Source of the DNA: Triglochin maritima
Lineage: Eukaryota; Streptophyta; Magnoliopsida; Alismatales; Juncaginaceae
DNA length: 64,000 nucleotides
NCBI GenBank assembly: GCA_963682175.1
Contig: OY821789.1
Span: forward strand, 33,238,188-33,302,187
Direction: 5' to 3'
The stretch's first letter is position 1, and each line of letters starts with the position of its first letter. The notes under the pieces were generated by a model. It had not been told where the DNA came from and did no database searches. It saw only the letters and a list, made by a program, of their open reading frames with translations. The position numbers were made by a program, and so were the translations under genes. Positions 24,920-36,199 of this stretch are shown here, in pieces.

Positions 24920-26330
24920 TTTTCAATTTTTTTTTCAAGAAAACCTACAAACCACTAATTTTAAATCTATGATCCATAATAAAAGCTAAACAAAAACTAA
25001 ATGAATGAAGATTTCAATATTTTTTAACTTTACCATCCATTACATTTAAAATTTCAACTAAATCAACATTTGACCGACATTTTTCAAATACTCTAGTAAT
25101 TAGAAATAATTCATAGAAAAATATGTTAGATGTGGGATAATATTGTCCACTTAATCTATTGGCGAAAAAAGATTTTAAAAAATCTAACATGATTTTATAA
25201 TTATTCCAATATATAAGTTTAACGTGTACTCATTTTATTTTTCATTATAAAAAGTTGGAATTACAAGATTACAATGATAACAACATTTTAACATTTCATA
25301 TATAAAATTTCATCTAAGAGAGACATCTAATTTAAACTTTATAGGTTTAACATTATTATATGTACAAAATTATCTAAATTACTGATATCTAGGTGTACTA
25401 TTGCAACTTACATAAGGAATTGCGTTCCTAACATTTTCTAAGTAATGTTTAATTATTTCAAGTCGATCTTGTACTACAAAGTTCAAAGTATAACAAACAC
25501 ATATTATATGAAAAATTAAACCATTTACGGGTGGATAATAATAATTTATAAGCATTTTATTGATGAACTCTTATTAGTAGTATTATCAAATGTAATTGTA
25601 CAAACATTATTTTCAATATTATTAGCTATCATGACATCTTTTATATTATCAAATATGACATTGGTAGTGTGTGGATGCAAAATAAGTAAAAAAGAAATGA
25701 TTTTTTTATTTAAATATCATGAATCATCTAGATTATGAGCAGTCACGCAACAGTAAGTATAATTATTTAGACCGGTTCAAACATCACTAGTTAATGCTAC
25801 ACTATTATTCATTGATAAAAAATAACTAATAATGCATTTTTTTCTTTAACGAAGTAATCAAATACAATATTTAAAGTATTTTTCTACAAAATGGTTTAAA
25901 TTGTGGATTATGGTAGAGAATTAAATCCCAACGGACTTTAGATTCACATGTGTTAAATGATAGTTTATATCTAATTATGAAATCAACAGTTATCTCTCTA
26001 CTTTTGATTGAACAATATTTTCTAAAATTTAAACTTTCACTAGTTGTGTCTAAAAATTAAAGTTTCAACAATTATCTACCGATGATGCATTCTTAACTTT
26101 ATATACAAGTAAATATGTCTACTTAGATGACCAGTTTCTCCACTTAACTTAGTCGAAAATACTTTACCATAATGTATACAAGTAGCACTTAGTTTAACCT
26201 CATTATTTTGTCATTCATCAAAATCATTCCATACTTTGCTAGTTCGTTTTCTACTACCTGTACTCGTAGGTTTAGGTGGATTAAGACAAGGTGATTTATT
26301 ATTATCTTCAGATTCAGATGTTAAAGTCAT
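24920..26330 (-). pseudogene. hAT-superfamily transposase fossil
   Basis: Reading the minus strand from the ATG at 26330 gives a BED-finger-like start (SKVWNDFDE, then stop, then ATCIHYGKVFS and TGHLSRH) in which the second Cys of the CxxC pair is Tyr. Further along come ALTSDV, NNYTYCCVTAH, ISFLLILHPHTT, ITFDNTTN and YYPTSNIFFYEL, all in the order of hAT transposases. Many stops and frame changes break the frame, so it is dead. The next 500 bp towards the BOLA4-like gene may be its terminal sequence. Confidence 0.75.
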
Positions 26331-26902
26331 AAAAATTATTAAATATCAATTATTATTTTTTTCCATAAATGAGAAAGTCACGATGATAATTGATGAACTA
26401 AAATAACTTCTAAAAAAGATAAGAAAATCTTGAGAAGTGAAGAGCGGAGGAGTCACAAAATCGGGCGGTCAGCAGTCTTCTTTGTAGTTTTAGCCTTCAC
26501 GTTTTAACTCAAATTCAATCCGTCTCCACCAAAATAAGAGCAATTAGAGAAATAATACAAAATATTTGGAGAGATTTAGAAGATGAGTAGGATTTTGATA
26601 TGGAAAAAAAAGGATGGGGGGTTTATATAGAAAATGGGGGATTTTCGAAAATTAAAAAAAAACTCAACGACCCGGCTAGCGCGACGCGGGGCAGACCAAG
26701 AATTGGTCCGACCAGCCTGGCGTGTTGTGCCTTGCCGACACTTGAGGGCTCAAGTGCTAGTTCTAATATCATAGGGCCAAACTTAAAAACAACTTAGAAT
26801 TAGAGTTATCCAAAGTCCTAACCGGTTCCGGATCCGATCCGTTTATAAACCGATATATATATACACTCAATAGTACGGTAAAAGCTGCTCGATTCCACTG
26901 CA
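26331..26902 (+). promoter_or_regulatory. Upstream region of the BOLA4-like gene
   Basis: A TATATATATA stretch at about 26852-26862 lies roughly 40 nt before the reading frame and could be the TATA box. The rest (GC-richer, 26660-26760) does not match a known gene. Confidence 0.35.
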
Positions 26903-29900
26903 TTGGCGGCGGCGACGACACCATCCAACGCAATCTCTTCTTCCCTTCTCTTTCCTTCCAAACCCCACCTTCGCGTCTCCTCCCAAACCCTAGCCTTCCC
27001 CCGGCGGAGGGGGGTCATAGGAGTCAGGGCGGCGCAGGTCAACCCTTCCGGCTCCATCGACGCCTCCTCGCGGCGATCCATGGCGGAGAAGGTAGTGGTT
27101 AGGTCAGATTCCGTTTTTTTGTTTGTTGTTGTTGTTGTGATTTTGAGATTTGATATCTGAATCGAAGTTTCGTGGTTGGATTTCGAAATGGCACACAATC
27201 GGTTGAGGAGTTAGCTGGTTTGCGTCTAAATGTACAGTTACTATTTTCGACTGGAGCGGAAGAACCGTATCGGTTTCTGAGTGGATCGACAGTTTGGTGT
27301 TATCAAACTAGTTCAATGTGAATGTCATTGCTAGGATCGGTCGATAACTAAGCTAGTTTGTGGCTAAAAGTTTGGTTTCGATTTTCAACCAGAGGAAAAG
27401 AACCGAGAGAACTATCATTTTCTGAGTGGATCAACAGTTTGGAAAAAAAATTATCACCCGAATTCAGTGAGTATGTCAGACTGGGATTGGCCGAGTACTA
27501 AGCTAGTTTGTGGCTAAAAGTTTGGCTTGGATTATCGACCAGAGCGGAAAAACCAAGAGAGCTATCAGTTTCTGAGTGGATCGGAAGTTTGGTATTATCA
27601 AACAAGTTCAATATTTCTGGGATCAGTTGAGTACTAAGCTGGTTCGTGGCTAAAAGTTCGGTTTCGATTTTTCGACCAGAGGAAAAGCACCGAGATAACT
27701 ATTGGTCTCTGAGTGGATCAACAGTTTGGTATTGTCAAACAAGTTCAATAGGAATGTCATTACTGGGAATGGTGGTTTCACCACTAACATATGTAATTGG
27801 AACTCGAAAACTTCGAAGAGTTCAAATTCAACTATAATAGTTCAATTTAGATTTCAAAACTTTGATCACGAGTTTGAAACGTTTCAATGTTGGGAAATCC
27901 CCAGTAGCAAGTGTTAGTGGGAGTCTTGTAAATGTAGATTTATGCCTGAACAATTTGATCCATGAGCAAACTTTGCACCACCCTTGCTGACTGATCCAAA
28001 ATGCTTTTGTAACCTTGCTGCTTTGAGTGAATTTCTACTTCTCTCATGTTTTTTTAATATTTGACTATATCGAAGGCTATATGGAACTTTGGGGGTGATC
28101 ATAGGGAGCCTAGGAGCAATTGGTCATGTTATTCAAAAAAACGTGCTTGGGATTGTAAAATGTTTCTATGACTATAGACCACTGTGGGCATGTAGATGTT
28201 TTGCGATAGGCAAGAAAATAAATAAACTGTAGTATGATAGATATATCTATAAAAAACAAGAGTCAACCACTCATGAAGCCTAAGAAGCAAAGAGAGGAAA
28301 GAAAGGCGTATATCTTGGCTACGTCGAACACAAGCCATTGAAATTAGTTGTTTAATGTGGTGGGTTCGGTTTGTCTTTGATTTATACAAATGATTTATGT
28401 TTATTATTCGTATTATTTTAGTTTCTAATTTATATATAATTATATACTATGAACTAAAATATCACTGACCTAAACTGCTAGTAGAAGCAATGCAGAAAGA
28501 GCCAGAATGTTAGTTATTAGTTAAAATGTTAAATTCAAAAGGTTTGCACGTATATAGATTACTTATTTTTGTTAACCATTGATTATTTGATCTCCGATAT
28601 TAAATTGATAAAACAATTATTGGATATTTTCTCATGCTAACAGATCAAGGAAGAATTGAACGCAGATGTAGTTACTGTCAAGGATGTTTATGGAGATGGG
28701 CGACATGTCAGGTGTGTAATAACTAGTTACATGTTAAATGATAAAGCTTTACCCAGCTATTATGTTTTGCTTTTAGTTGTGGTTTGACTTCGGCTGTATT
28801 TTTATGGTTCAATCATATTTCCCCAACTTCTGTCGAGGCAGTTCCTATCAACACAATTATATGCCTTAGCGAGCGAGATCTTAGTTGATGATCAAACCCT
28901 TCAGACTTGGCCTGTCAAGTCTTATGATCAACTGGTTAGAGAACCTATTTACTCAGGGTGTCACTAAGGTCAGACATATATATTCATGTATGCATATGAC
29001 GTTAATATTTTTTATATATACTATATATATAATATAATATTCATATTAAGGATATCTAATTTTATTATTACTGGTATGGTAAAAAAATTCATATTGAGGA
29101 AACTGCTGATCTAATGCTCCACCCAGTGGAACAGCCAGCTCGAACGTTTAATGTGAAAACAGGTTTTAGGGAACGATCCATTGACATCAGACTGCTTGAG
29201 TACCAGTTTTCCGATTCAATTGTTTCAAGTTTGAACCATCGGGTCTAGTATGGGTTTCAAATCCATATTCAAAGTTTTGCGAGTTGAGGGTATATTTTCC
29301 ACTAGGGCGTTTTTGTACCATATTTGCATAACAAATTCGAATACAAATACAATTATTTTTAATTTTTATGATACATGGCCATATCTGGAGTTAAATGAGT
29401 GTAGATAACGATTGAATGCAAATTTGTATCAGATATTATCTTCTTAGTTTGTAAATTTATGGATGATTTTTAAATTGAGAAATTGGATACAAATAAGGAT
29501 TGGATATTGTCACACATAGGTCTACCACTACCGCAGTTGTTACCAACAGATTTTAAATTTTGAGATCATTTGCTGAACGAATTGAAATATGTCGATCAGA
29601 GTGGATATTATCTGGACCACTTTTACCCTTATTTTCCACATGCCAAGTGGGGAAAAGGTAACATATTAACATGTTCTTACATAATTGATAGCAGGCTAGA
29701 TCTGTTTCAGTTACAAAAACAAATTGACCTATCTTTACTTCAGCCATTCTAAGATTAAATTTTATAGGCACTGGTATGGTAGTCTTCTATTGTTTTGAGA
29801 TAAAAAGGCAGGTAAGTGCTTGAATTGTTTGTGCTACACTAGCTTAGGTGTGCAGTGTTTAAGATATTACAGGATAACTGTAAACAATTACTTTTGTGTT

Positions 29901-30125
29901 TTTCTTGGTACACTACTGCCAGTTACAAGAGTATCTATCTTTCATAATTTAATGCTATCTTCCTTTTGCAGTATTTATGTTGTATCCTCTGCATTCGAGT
30001 GACAATCTGAAGTAAAGAGGCAGAGAATGGTGTACAAAGCGATATGGGAGGAGATTCAGACTACCGTGCATGCAGTTGATGAGATGATTACTCATACTCC
30101 AGCTGAAGTTCCAGAAAACAAATGA
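26903..30125 (+). pseudogene. BOLA4: BOLA4-like plastid BolA protein gene, disrupted
   Basis: Exons 26903-27091, 28644-28711 and 29972-30125 have matching phases. Exon 1 encodes an Ala/Ser-rich transit-peptide-like N-terminus; exon 2 reads KEELNADVVTVKDVYGDG; exon 3 gives IYVVSSAFE, then TGA at 30000-30002, then 40 more in-frame codons ([15 protein letters not shown] ... VHAVDEM) to TGA at 30123-30125. BolA proteins partner monothiol glutaredoxins in iron-sulfur metabolism; BOLA4 acts in plastids and mitochondria. Two lesions: the expected start reads ATTGGCG instead of ATGGCG, with a TAA 24 nt upstream and no ATG between, and a TGA stands where the family usually has Gly. The next ATG (27080) would drop the transit peptide. 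I call it a pseudogene; a sequence error or stop readthrough cannot be excluded. Confidence 0.75.
27200..27740 (+). repeat. Four tandem units in intron 1 of the BOLA4-like gene
   Basis: The anchor TCTGAGTGGATC recurs near 27275, 27421, 27571 and 27708, with shared flanks such as AAGCTAGTTTGTGGCTAAAAGTT. Unit length is about 135-150 bp and the units have diverged. Confidence 0.75.
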
Positions 30126-32960
30126 AATTCTAGTTGGAACTTGTAGAATTACTTACATGTAAGAATCTCTATCTAATTTTTTTGTTGTTGTATGATTGCG
30201 GCTAAGTGATAATCTGAAATCACCACCTTACATTGCTATCCAATTGATAAAGGGTACCACCCATAAGTAATGACATTTCCGGTACAATAGTCATTGGCGT
30301 ACTTGTTTGTTTTTAATTTTGTTTCACACTCTGAAATTTTTGAGGGGCATCTGTGTGGTGTCACATAGTTGCGAATTCGGGCATATTGTTTATTTGTTTT
30401 GCGTTTTGTTGTATTTTAGTTGATGGGCTTATGTAGAATACTAGAATATAAACGGATCAGTCGACTCGGGGGCTAAAGCTTGTACCATCCTGTGAAATCA
30501 ATAACTGAGCCAATTCTTAGGTTACCTAAATTTGGACAATGGCTGTATCTGCTAAGTATTAGCAAGATTATTTTCTTGAAAATCAAAAGTTGTTTTTTCT
30601 TTGTAGATACCGTCATAGAGTTACATTATTGCCATTGGTGCAATAAATCAACAACTTGATGTTATTCTTGACTCTTGAGTTAATCTAGGGTACCTTTGGG
30701 TAGTTATTTGTAAATTCTAAACCAAATGATGAGATTGACAATTTTAACAATAAAAATAAATGGTGTCAAACTGTCAATAGACAAGCCATTTCCAAGGGAT
30801 GACTATTAAAATCTCATACAATTTTAATCTCGCGTGGAGTTTAAAATCATGCTTGAACCGTAAGTACATATAAGAATGTGGATGTGGGCTTAAATAGAGT
30901 GTAACATTAACATTTTGTTAAATTAAAATAGTTAAAGTAAGACTAAGTTAAGTAGACTTGTTTAAATACTTCCCTTCTACATAATATTTATTTTGACTAC
31001 TTTTAATAGAGGTGATATGTTTTAAAACAAATACAAGTTTCCAAGGGAGATCACCAAATGAAGTTTATACGTAACATTCTTCCAAATCCCAACTTAAACG
31101 TATAATCTGAGTTGACAGGCTGCAATTGCGGATCTTGATCCTCTTAATAATAGTTGTCCTGTTAGTGAGATTTGAGTAGGACTTGGTCAAACAACATTAG
31201 CCACAATGCTGCTGAATTGTGGGAGTCTGATTTGTTACTGATTCCAAGGGGCAGTCTCATTTGGTATATTGAAAATTATTCGTCTCAGTTACCAGGGGGG
31301 AGTCATCTCAGTTACAGCGGGGGTGGGGGGTTGTTTGAATTTCCAAGGGGCAGTCTGATTTTTATTTATTTATTTATTCAACACCTAATTAAGTTTTATC
31401 ACTTACTTTAAAGGATCTATGAAAATGTTATGGTTGATATTTATGCCCAAAATCCACCTAATGCCAAACGTTGTGCCCTTCACTACCATATATTTTCCTC
31501 CTTTTAGAGTTTGAGTAAGTTGGCTTTTGGGTCTCCTTTCTGTCCAGGCAAATCCTTATGTAGTATTTCAGTAGGGGGAGCAGTTTTGCTCCCTCCGGAC
31601 CGAAGTTGAAAACCCACTCGTGACAAAAAACGCTTACCAGTGGAAATTGGGTTGATCATCTCGGTTATGTCTCATAGCTCAACTATTTTAAGTGGGGGTG
31701 GATGTTTGAGGAATTCCGTATCATAAAAAATAAACGTCTTCAATATATGTATGTTCTAGGATGTCATGGTTCAGTCACACTCACAGGATCAGACCCCCAT
31801 TTATTTGGTTTGTGCAATCTTTTCCATAAAAGAAAAAAACAACTTGAAGCCGGATGCTAAAAAAGTCACATGTGGCTGCTTCGCATGTTCGGCCACTTAG
31901 CTAAACCTTGTGAAAGTTATTGGATAAGATCTAGGCAGAAGATTCTAATGTCGTGCAAAGTCTTATGGATCCATTTTCAAGTCAGTTCGATTTGACAGTC
32001 AATAATTCCGCGTCAGAACAGTTCAGTGACACTTCCCAATGAACCTTCATTTCTATAGTCCTTCCTGTAGCAGCCCCTGCCACTACTGTTATTTCCTCAA
32101 GTAACAACTATTCTAGTCTTCTAGATCCACATACATAGCCCTAGATAAGTCTGGTATTTGACAAAACGTATTACAATTGAGATCATTACAAATTATATAA
32201 TCTTTAGATTCTTGTTTGGTATATTATTTTATGTAGAAGCTAACATAATTTATTCGTTTTTGTTTGAAATATGTTTTTTTTTCTCTTTCATTAAGTTTCC
32301 TTGAGATCATATGTTCATCCCAGACAGAAAGTAGTAAAGTTAGGCCCCAAGAGTAACAAACTTTTGGTATTGAAATGGCACAATCAACTACGTTTCTATT
32401 TTCTACTCTAGTTTATTTTACACTTGGACCTTAGTTTTGCCTGCTAGATATACTTACTGTGCCTCAAAGTTGTGTGCAAGTACATATTTTGTTATTTTTC
32501 ATCAACTTTACCTTTTTTTCATGGACATCATTCTGTTATCACCATCACAATGCTTTTTTTAGTACCATCCCCATGAATCCACAAGATTTGAACGGATGGT
32601 GCACTCGCATTTTTGAAAAATAATATATGATTCTAAAGCTAGAACATTCACTACAAATTTTAACCAAAAAACACTTACATATACTTACAATGAACCTGAG
32701 AACTGTTACATATTCTCTATAAAATCTTCAACATAAAGACTTAATTAGTGGAAAAAATTGTCACTGGTGATTTTTTTCTGTCTGAAGATCTGCTGACTTG
32801 AATTAGGTCTGTACATCATTCTCTGAAGGGAAGGTTTTCCTCTAAATTTCCAACAATCAAATATTCTACTTGCTCTTATTTCTCCTCCTGTCATCAATGA
32901 ATCTTTCTACTTAGATCTGTTGCTATCTTCCACTGGGTCATCAAATTGTTTGTGATTCTC
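30126..32960. other. Intergenic, no recognised gene
   Basis: Contains the 3' flank of the BOLA4-like gene. A G-rich stretch (31240-31350, with repeated CCAAGGGGCAGTCT) and GTGGGGGTGGATGTTTGAGG at about 31692 vaguely recall the polypurine tract of Copia elements. No coding motif found. Confidence 0.4.
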
Positions 32961-33148
32961 AAAACTTTTGCAGGTTGTCTTCTTTCACTTGGTGTCTCCG
33001 CTGAAGAATTTGATGGGCAATCCATTCATGGGGAGAGCAAAGGGACCAAATTAATCACAAAACTTTTGCAGGTTTTCTTTCACTTGGTGTCTCTGCTGAA
33101 GAATTTGATGGGCAATCCATTCATGGGGAGAGCAAAGGGACCAAATTG
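32961..33148. repeat. Tandem duplication of the CYP707A last-exon end
   Basis: Units 32961-33052 and 33059-33148 are almost identical. The right unit overlaps the real last exon and stop codon; the left unit lies downstream of the stop and lacks the splice acceptor. Confidence 0.9.
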
Positions 33149-35909
33149 AATCCCACCATCATTATTTGTGAAGCACCACCTGTAAGGAAGAAAGTTGATG
33201 AGATCATCGAGCCTTTTTAAGCCCTTTATTTGTTTTTTTTTGTTTGCTGAGGTAAAGAACAGCATGAGGGGTTGTTGGATTTGATCTGACAGACCTGTAT
33301 TTTGTGGTGAGGTGGTGGAGGAGGACAAGCATCTCTAGCCTTGCTAGCCCATTCCCAGGACAGCTGTGTGCCCCACTGCCAAATGGCATGAAGGTATTGG
33401 GGTTTTGTGCAACCTGCAGTTGGAGTGGTGTCAGAGTTCAGTTCATTTGTTAACGATTGCAAGTCTGTATGGTCAGGTCGGTCGGGGTAATATTAATTTG
33501 TGCACAAACCATGGAAGAACTACTGTTTTCAAATGAAATGCTTCAGTTTAATAAATTTCCTGCAAGTACTCATGTTTTTTCTTTGAAAAAGTTACCTACT
33601 TTATATTTGACTAAACCATGAATGTAATTGGTGCATTTGTTATTTTAGGTTTGAAGAGAATTAATTTGTGTCAGTAGTCATGCAAACCACCCAATATTTT
33701 GTTATCTTATGAATTTTCAAACTAATTACCTCAAATCTTGAGGGATCAAACTTTCCAGGATCAGGAAAGAGCTCTGGGTTGTGATGGATGTTTCTGAACA
33801 GTGGCAGCACTTTCCAACCTTTAGGTATAAGGTACCCTGAAGGATCAAAAATCCCAAACTTAGATATCACAAAAAAAAGAGCTTAACAGAAAGAAATATG
33901 AAATCAAGGATTGAAAACCTACCATCATACTCCACATCTTCAATAGCTTCTCTAAAAGTGAAAGAAAGGATTGATGCTGCCCTCATGGTCTCTTGTATCA
34001 CTCTGCAAGTGATTGGCATCTTCTTAGTGTCCTCCCAACTCAATGATTCCTCACCACCCTTCTTCTCCCTCATTATCCCTTCTTGTTCTTCCTAAAAAAC
34101 CAACAAATTAAATTAGACTTGTTGATTTGGCACCATTTTTGTTATTGCATTAGTGTGTAATTTCTAATCAGAACTTTGTGTTGTGATATTTAAACATGAA
34201 AATGTTTATTTTTCTTACCGTGACGGCTTGAAGGATTTTAGTGTTTTCCCCGAGATACTTCAAGATCCAGGTGAGAACACTGGCGGTGGTGTCTCTGGCA
34301 GCGAAGATGACACCGATGATATTGTCGGCGATTTGCTCATCAGTGAGGGCTTCTCTACTCTCCATAAAAGATCCAAGGAGGTCAAGTGCCTCAACCTTAT
34401 TCTCCCTCCTTGAGTTCATGATTTTGATCAACATCATCCCTAGTTGTTTTCTTGCCTTCATTGCTTTGTGGAAGAGGGTTCCATAGATGTTGATTGGCAT
34501 GGAGTTGTAGCCTTTCTCCAATGTGTAGTAACATTGCTTCAACTCCTCTACGTAGGACATCTCTTGATTGCCAAATATAGATTGCAGTGCCACATTGAAA
34601 GCATACTGCAAGAAAGTACCGGGGGGAAATTAAATGATTAAACCCAAAATATCAAAAATTTCCCAAGGTTGATTATGACTAGAAAACCATAAAGTCAACT
34701 TCTGTAAACCAAAGTTGTGTATAGTTTGGGAAAAAGTCAAGTCGTGCATAACTAACAAACCAGAATTGTGGCAAAACAACAAATTGTTTTCTGAAAAAAA
34801 AAACAAATTTAAAACTAGATGAGGGTTTTATTTTGCAGACACGTTATGATTCCCACAGAGAAATTAGTGAAGAAACAAAGAACTGTTTCAAGATATAATT
34901 AACTGAAATACAAGCCATATTCTATGTAACAGGGAGATCAGTGAAGCTCCTTAATGTTATGAATACAAAAGGTTTAAAAACAAACTCAAATTTGAATGTG
35001 TTAAAAAAGTCTCTCACCATCTTCATCTCCATGTAGGTGTTGATCTCGCGGCCTTCCCACGACTGGAGTGTGGCCTGAGCAATGGCCTCCAAGTCTCCCA
35101 CCCGGCTTTTGATGGCGGCCGGCATGAAAGCTCTCAAAACAAGCCTCCTAAGCTTTAAATGATATTCCCCTTGTTGGAAAAACACAGCCTGCCTCCCTAT
35201 CATTCTTTCTTTGCTAGCCGGGAAAGTAGGTTTGAACAAATGGGCTTTTGTGACTAGAACAAATTTTGATGCCTCAGGATTTGACATCATAATACATGGG
35301 CATCCAAGTATGTGTGTCTTGAACACTGGTCCATACCTGAAAACAAACATTGCCAAATGAGAAAAACATGCAAACACTTCTTCGAAACATCAATATAAGA
35401 TTAAGTTTAAAGCAAAGCCTAAGAAAAACGAAATTTAGGTTAAATTGTCTATTAATGATTAATCAAATACCATATTGTTAATTCTCTTGATGAAGGTTTT
35501 CATTTTTGTATATAACAATTTAGGTCGCTCAAGGGAAGAAAAAAAATTCAGTTTCAAGGCTTTCAGCTAATTGACAACTGAGTATTGACTTTAAGAAGAA
35601 AATAAGGCCTTTATTCATGACAGAGAATCAGTTGCTAATGGGTGTAATATTTCTTGTAGTGATATGAACAAGTTGGTTAGTAGTTTAAGTAATGCACCTT
35701 TTCTCCTTGAGAGAAAAGAAGATGTTGGGGTTGTTGGAGTAGTAGAGTTGGAAGGTCTCTCCTATGTAAGGCCACCCCATACTGCCCGGAGGAAGCGGTG
35801 GCTTTTCGCGACGGATGGAGAAGAGCTTCCACAACTTTGAGTGGAGATCAATGCACCAGGACATTAAGACTTTGAAGGGGTAGAAGAAGACATGGAAAAA
35901 AGCAAACAT
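33080..35909 (-). CDS. CYP707A: CYP707A-type cytochrome P450, abscisic acid 8'-hydroxylase
   Basis: Minus-strand exons 35698-35909, 35018-35336, 34219-34605, 33923-34091, 33730-33836, 33295-33413 and 33080-33179 join in phase to 470 aa with TGA at 33080-33082. An N-terminal hydrophobic anchor and proline hinge (PPLPPGSMGWPYIGE) precede the I-helix AARDTT (about 279-284), the K-helix ETMR, the FDPSRFE region and the heme loop PFGSGAHSCPG with Cys at about 416. FKPTFPASKERM and GWKVLPLFRNIHH are typical of CYP707A. These ER enzymes start ABA breakdown by 8'-hydroxylation to phaseic acid. After the heme Cys the sequence is CPGNGLARLEM, where relatives usually have CPGNELAKLEM. The gene appears intact. 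Paralogue number not assigned. Confidence 0.93.
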
Positions 35910-36024
35910 AGTGATATAACAATAACTACTGTTACTATTACTATATCACTTCCAATGGAGGTGAGAGAGAATAGGAGTTGTAGAGAGAAGGGTTGGTTTG
36001 GTTGGGATTGTTGAACAAGTGGTT

Positions 36025-36125
36025 GTACTTATAGGGGTTTGGAAGTGGAAGGCATCATGGTTGGAGCTTACCAATTGTGTCACTCTCAGCTAAGAGAGGC
36101 GGTGAAAGAGTTGACACGTGTGGGG
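36025..36125 (-). promoter_or_regulatory. CYP707A promoter: TATA-like box and G-box/ABRE core
   Basis: Reading away from the gene, a TATA-like CTATAAGTA (complement near 36026-36035) lies about 120 nt upstream of the ATG. A CACGTG G-box, within ACACGTGT, sits at 36115-36120. Such ACGTG cores bind ABA-response bZIP factors, and CYP707A genes are known to be ABA-induced; function here is inferred. Confidence 0.45.
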
Positions 36126-36199
36126 AAAATGGATTTGTGTGGCTTTTGATTGGAGGCTAAGGTGATGAGCATGATTTTTCTTTTGCTTGTGGTGATTGG

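Noticed and set aside
30000..30002. TGA in the BOLA4-like gene repaired by RNA editing
   Set aside because: Plant editing is C-to-U in organelles and would not remove a TGA in a nuclear transcript.
33898..34641. Plus-strand open frames over the P450
   Set aside because: They are antisense to well-supported CYP707A exons and show no known family.
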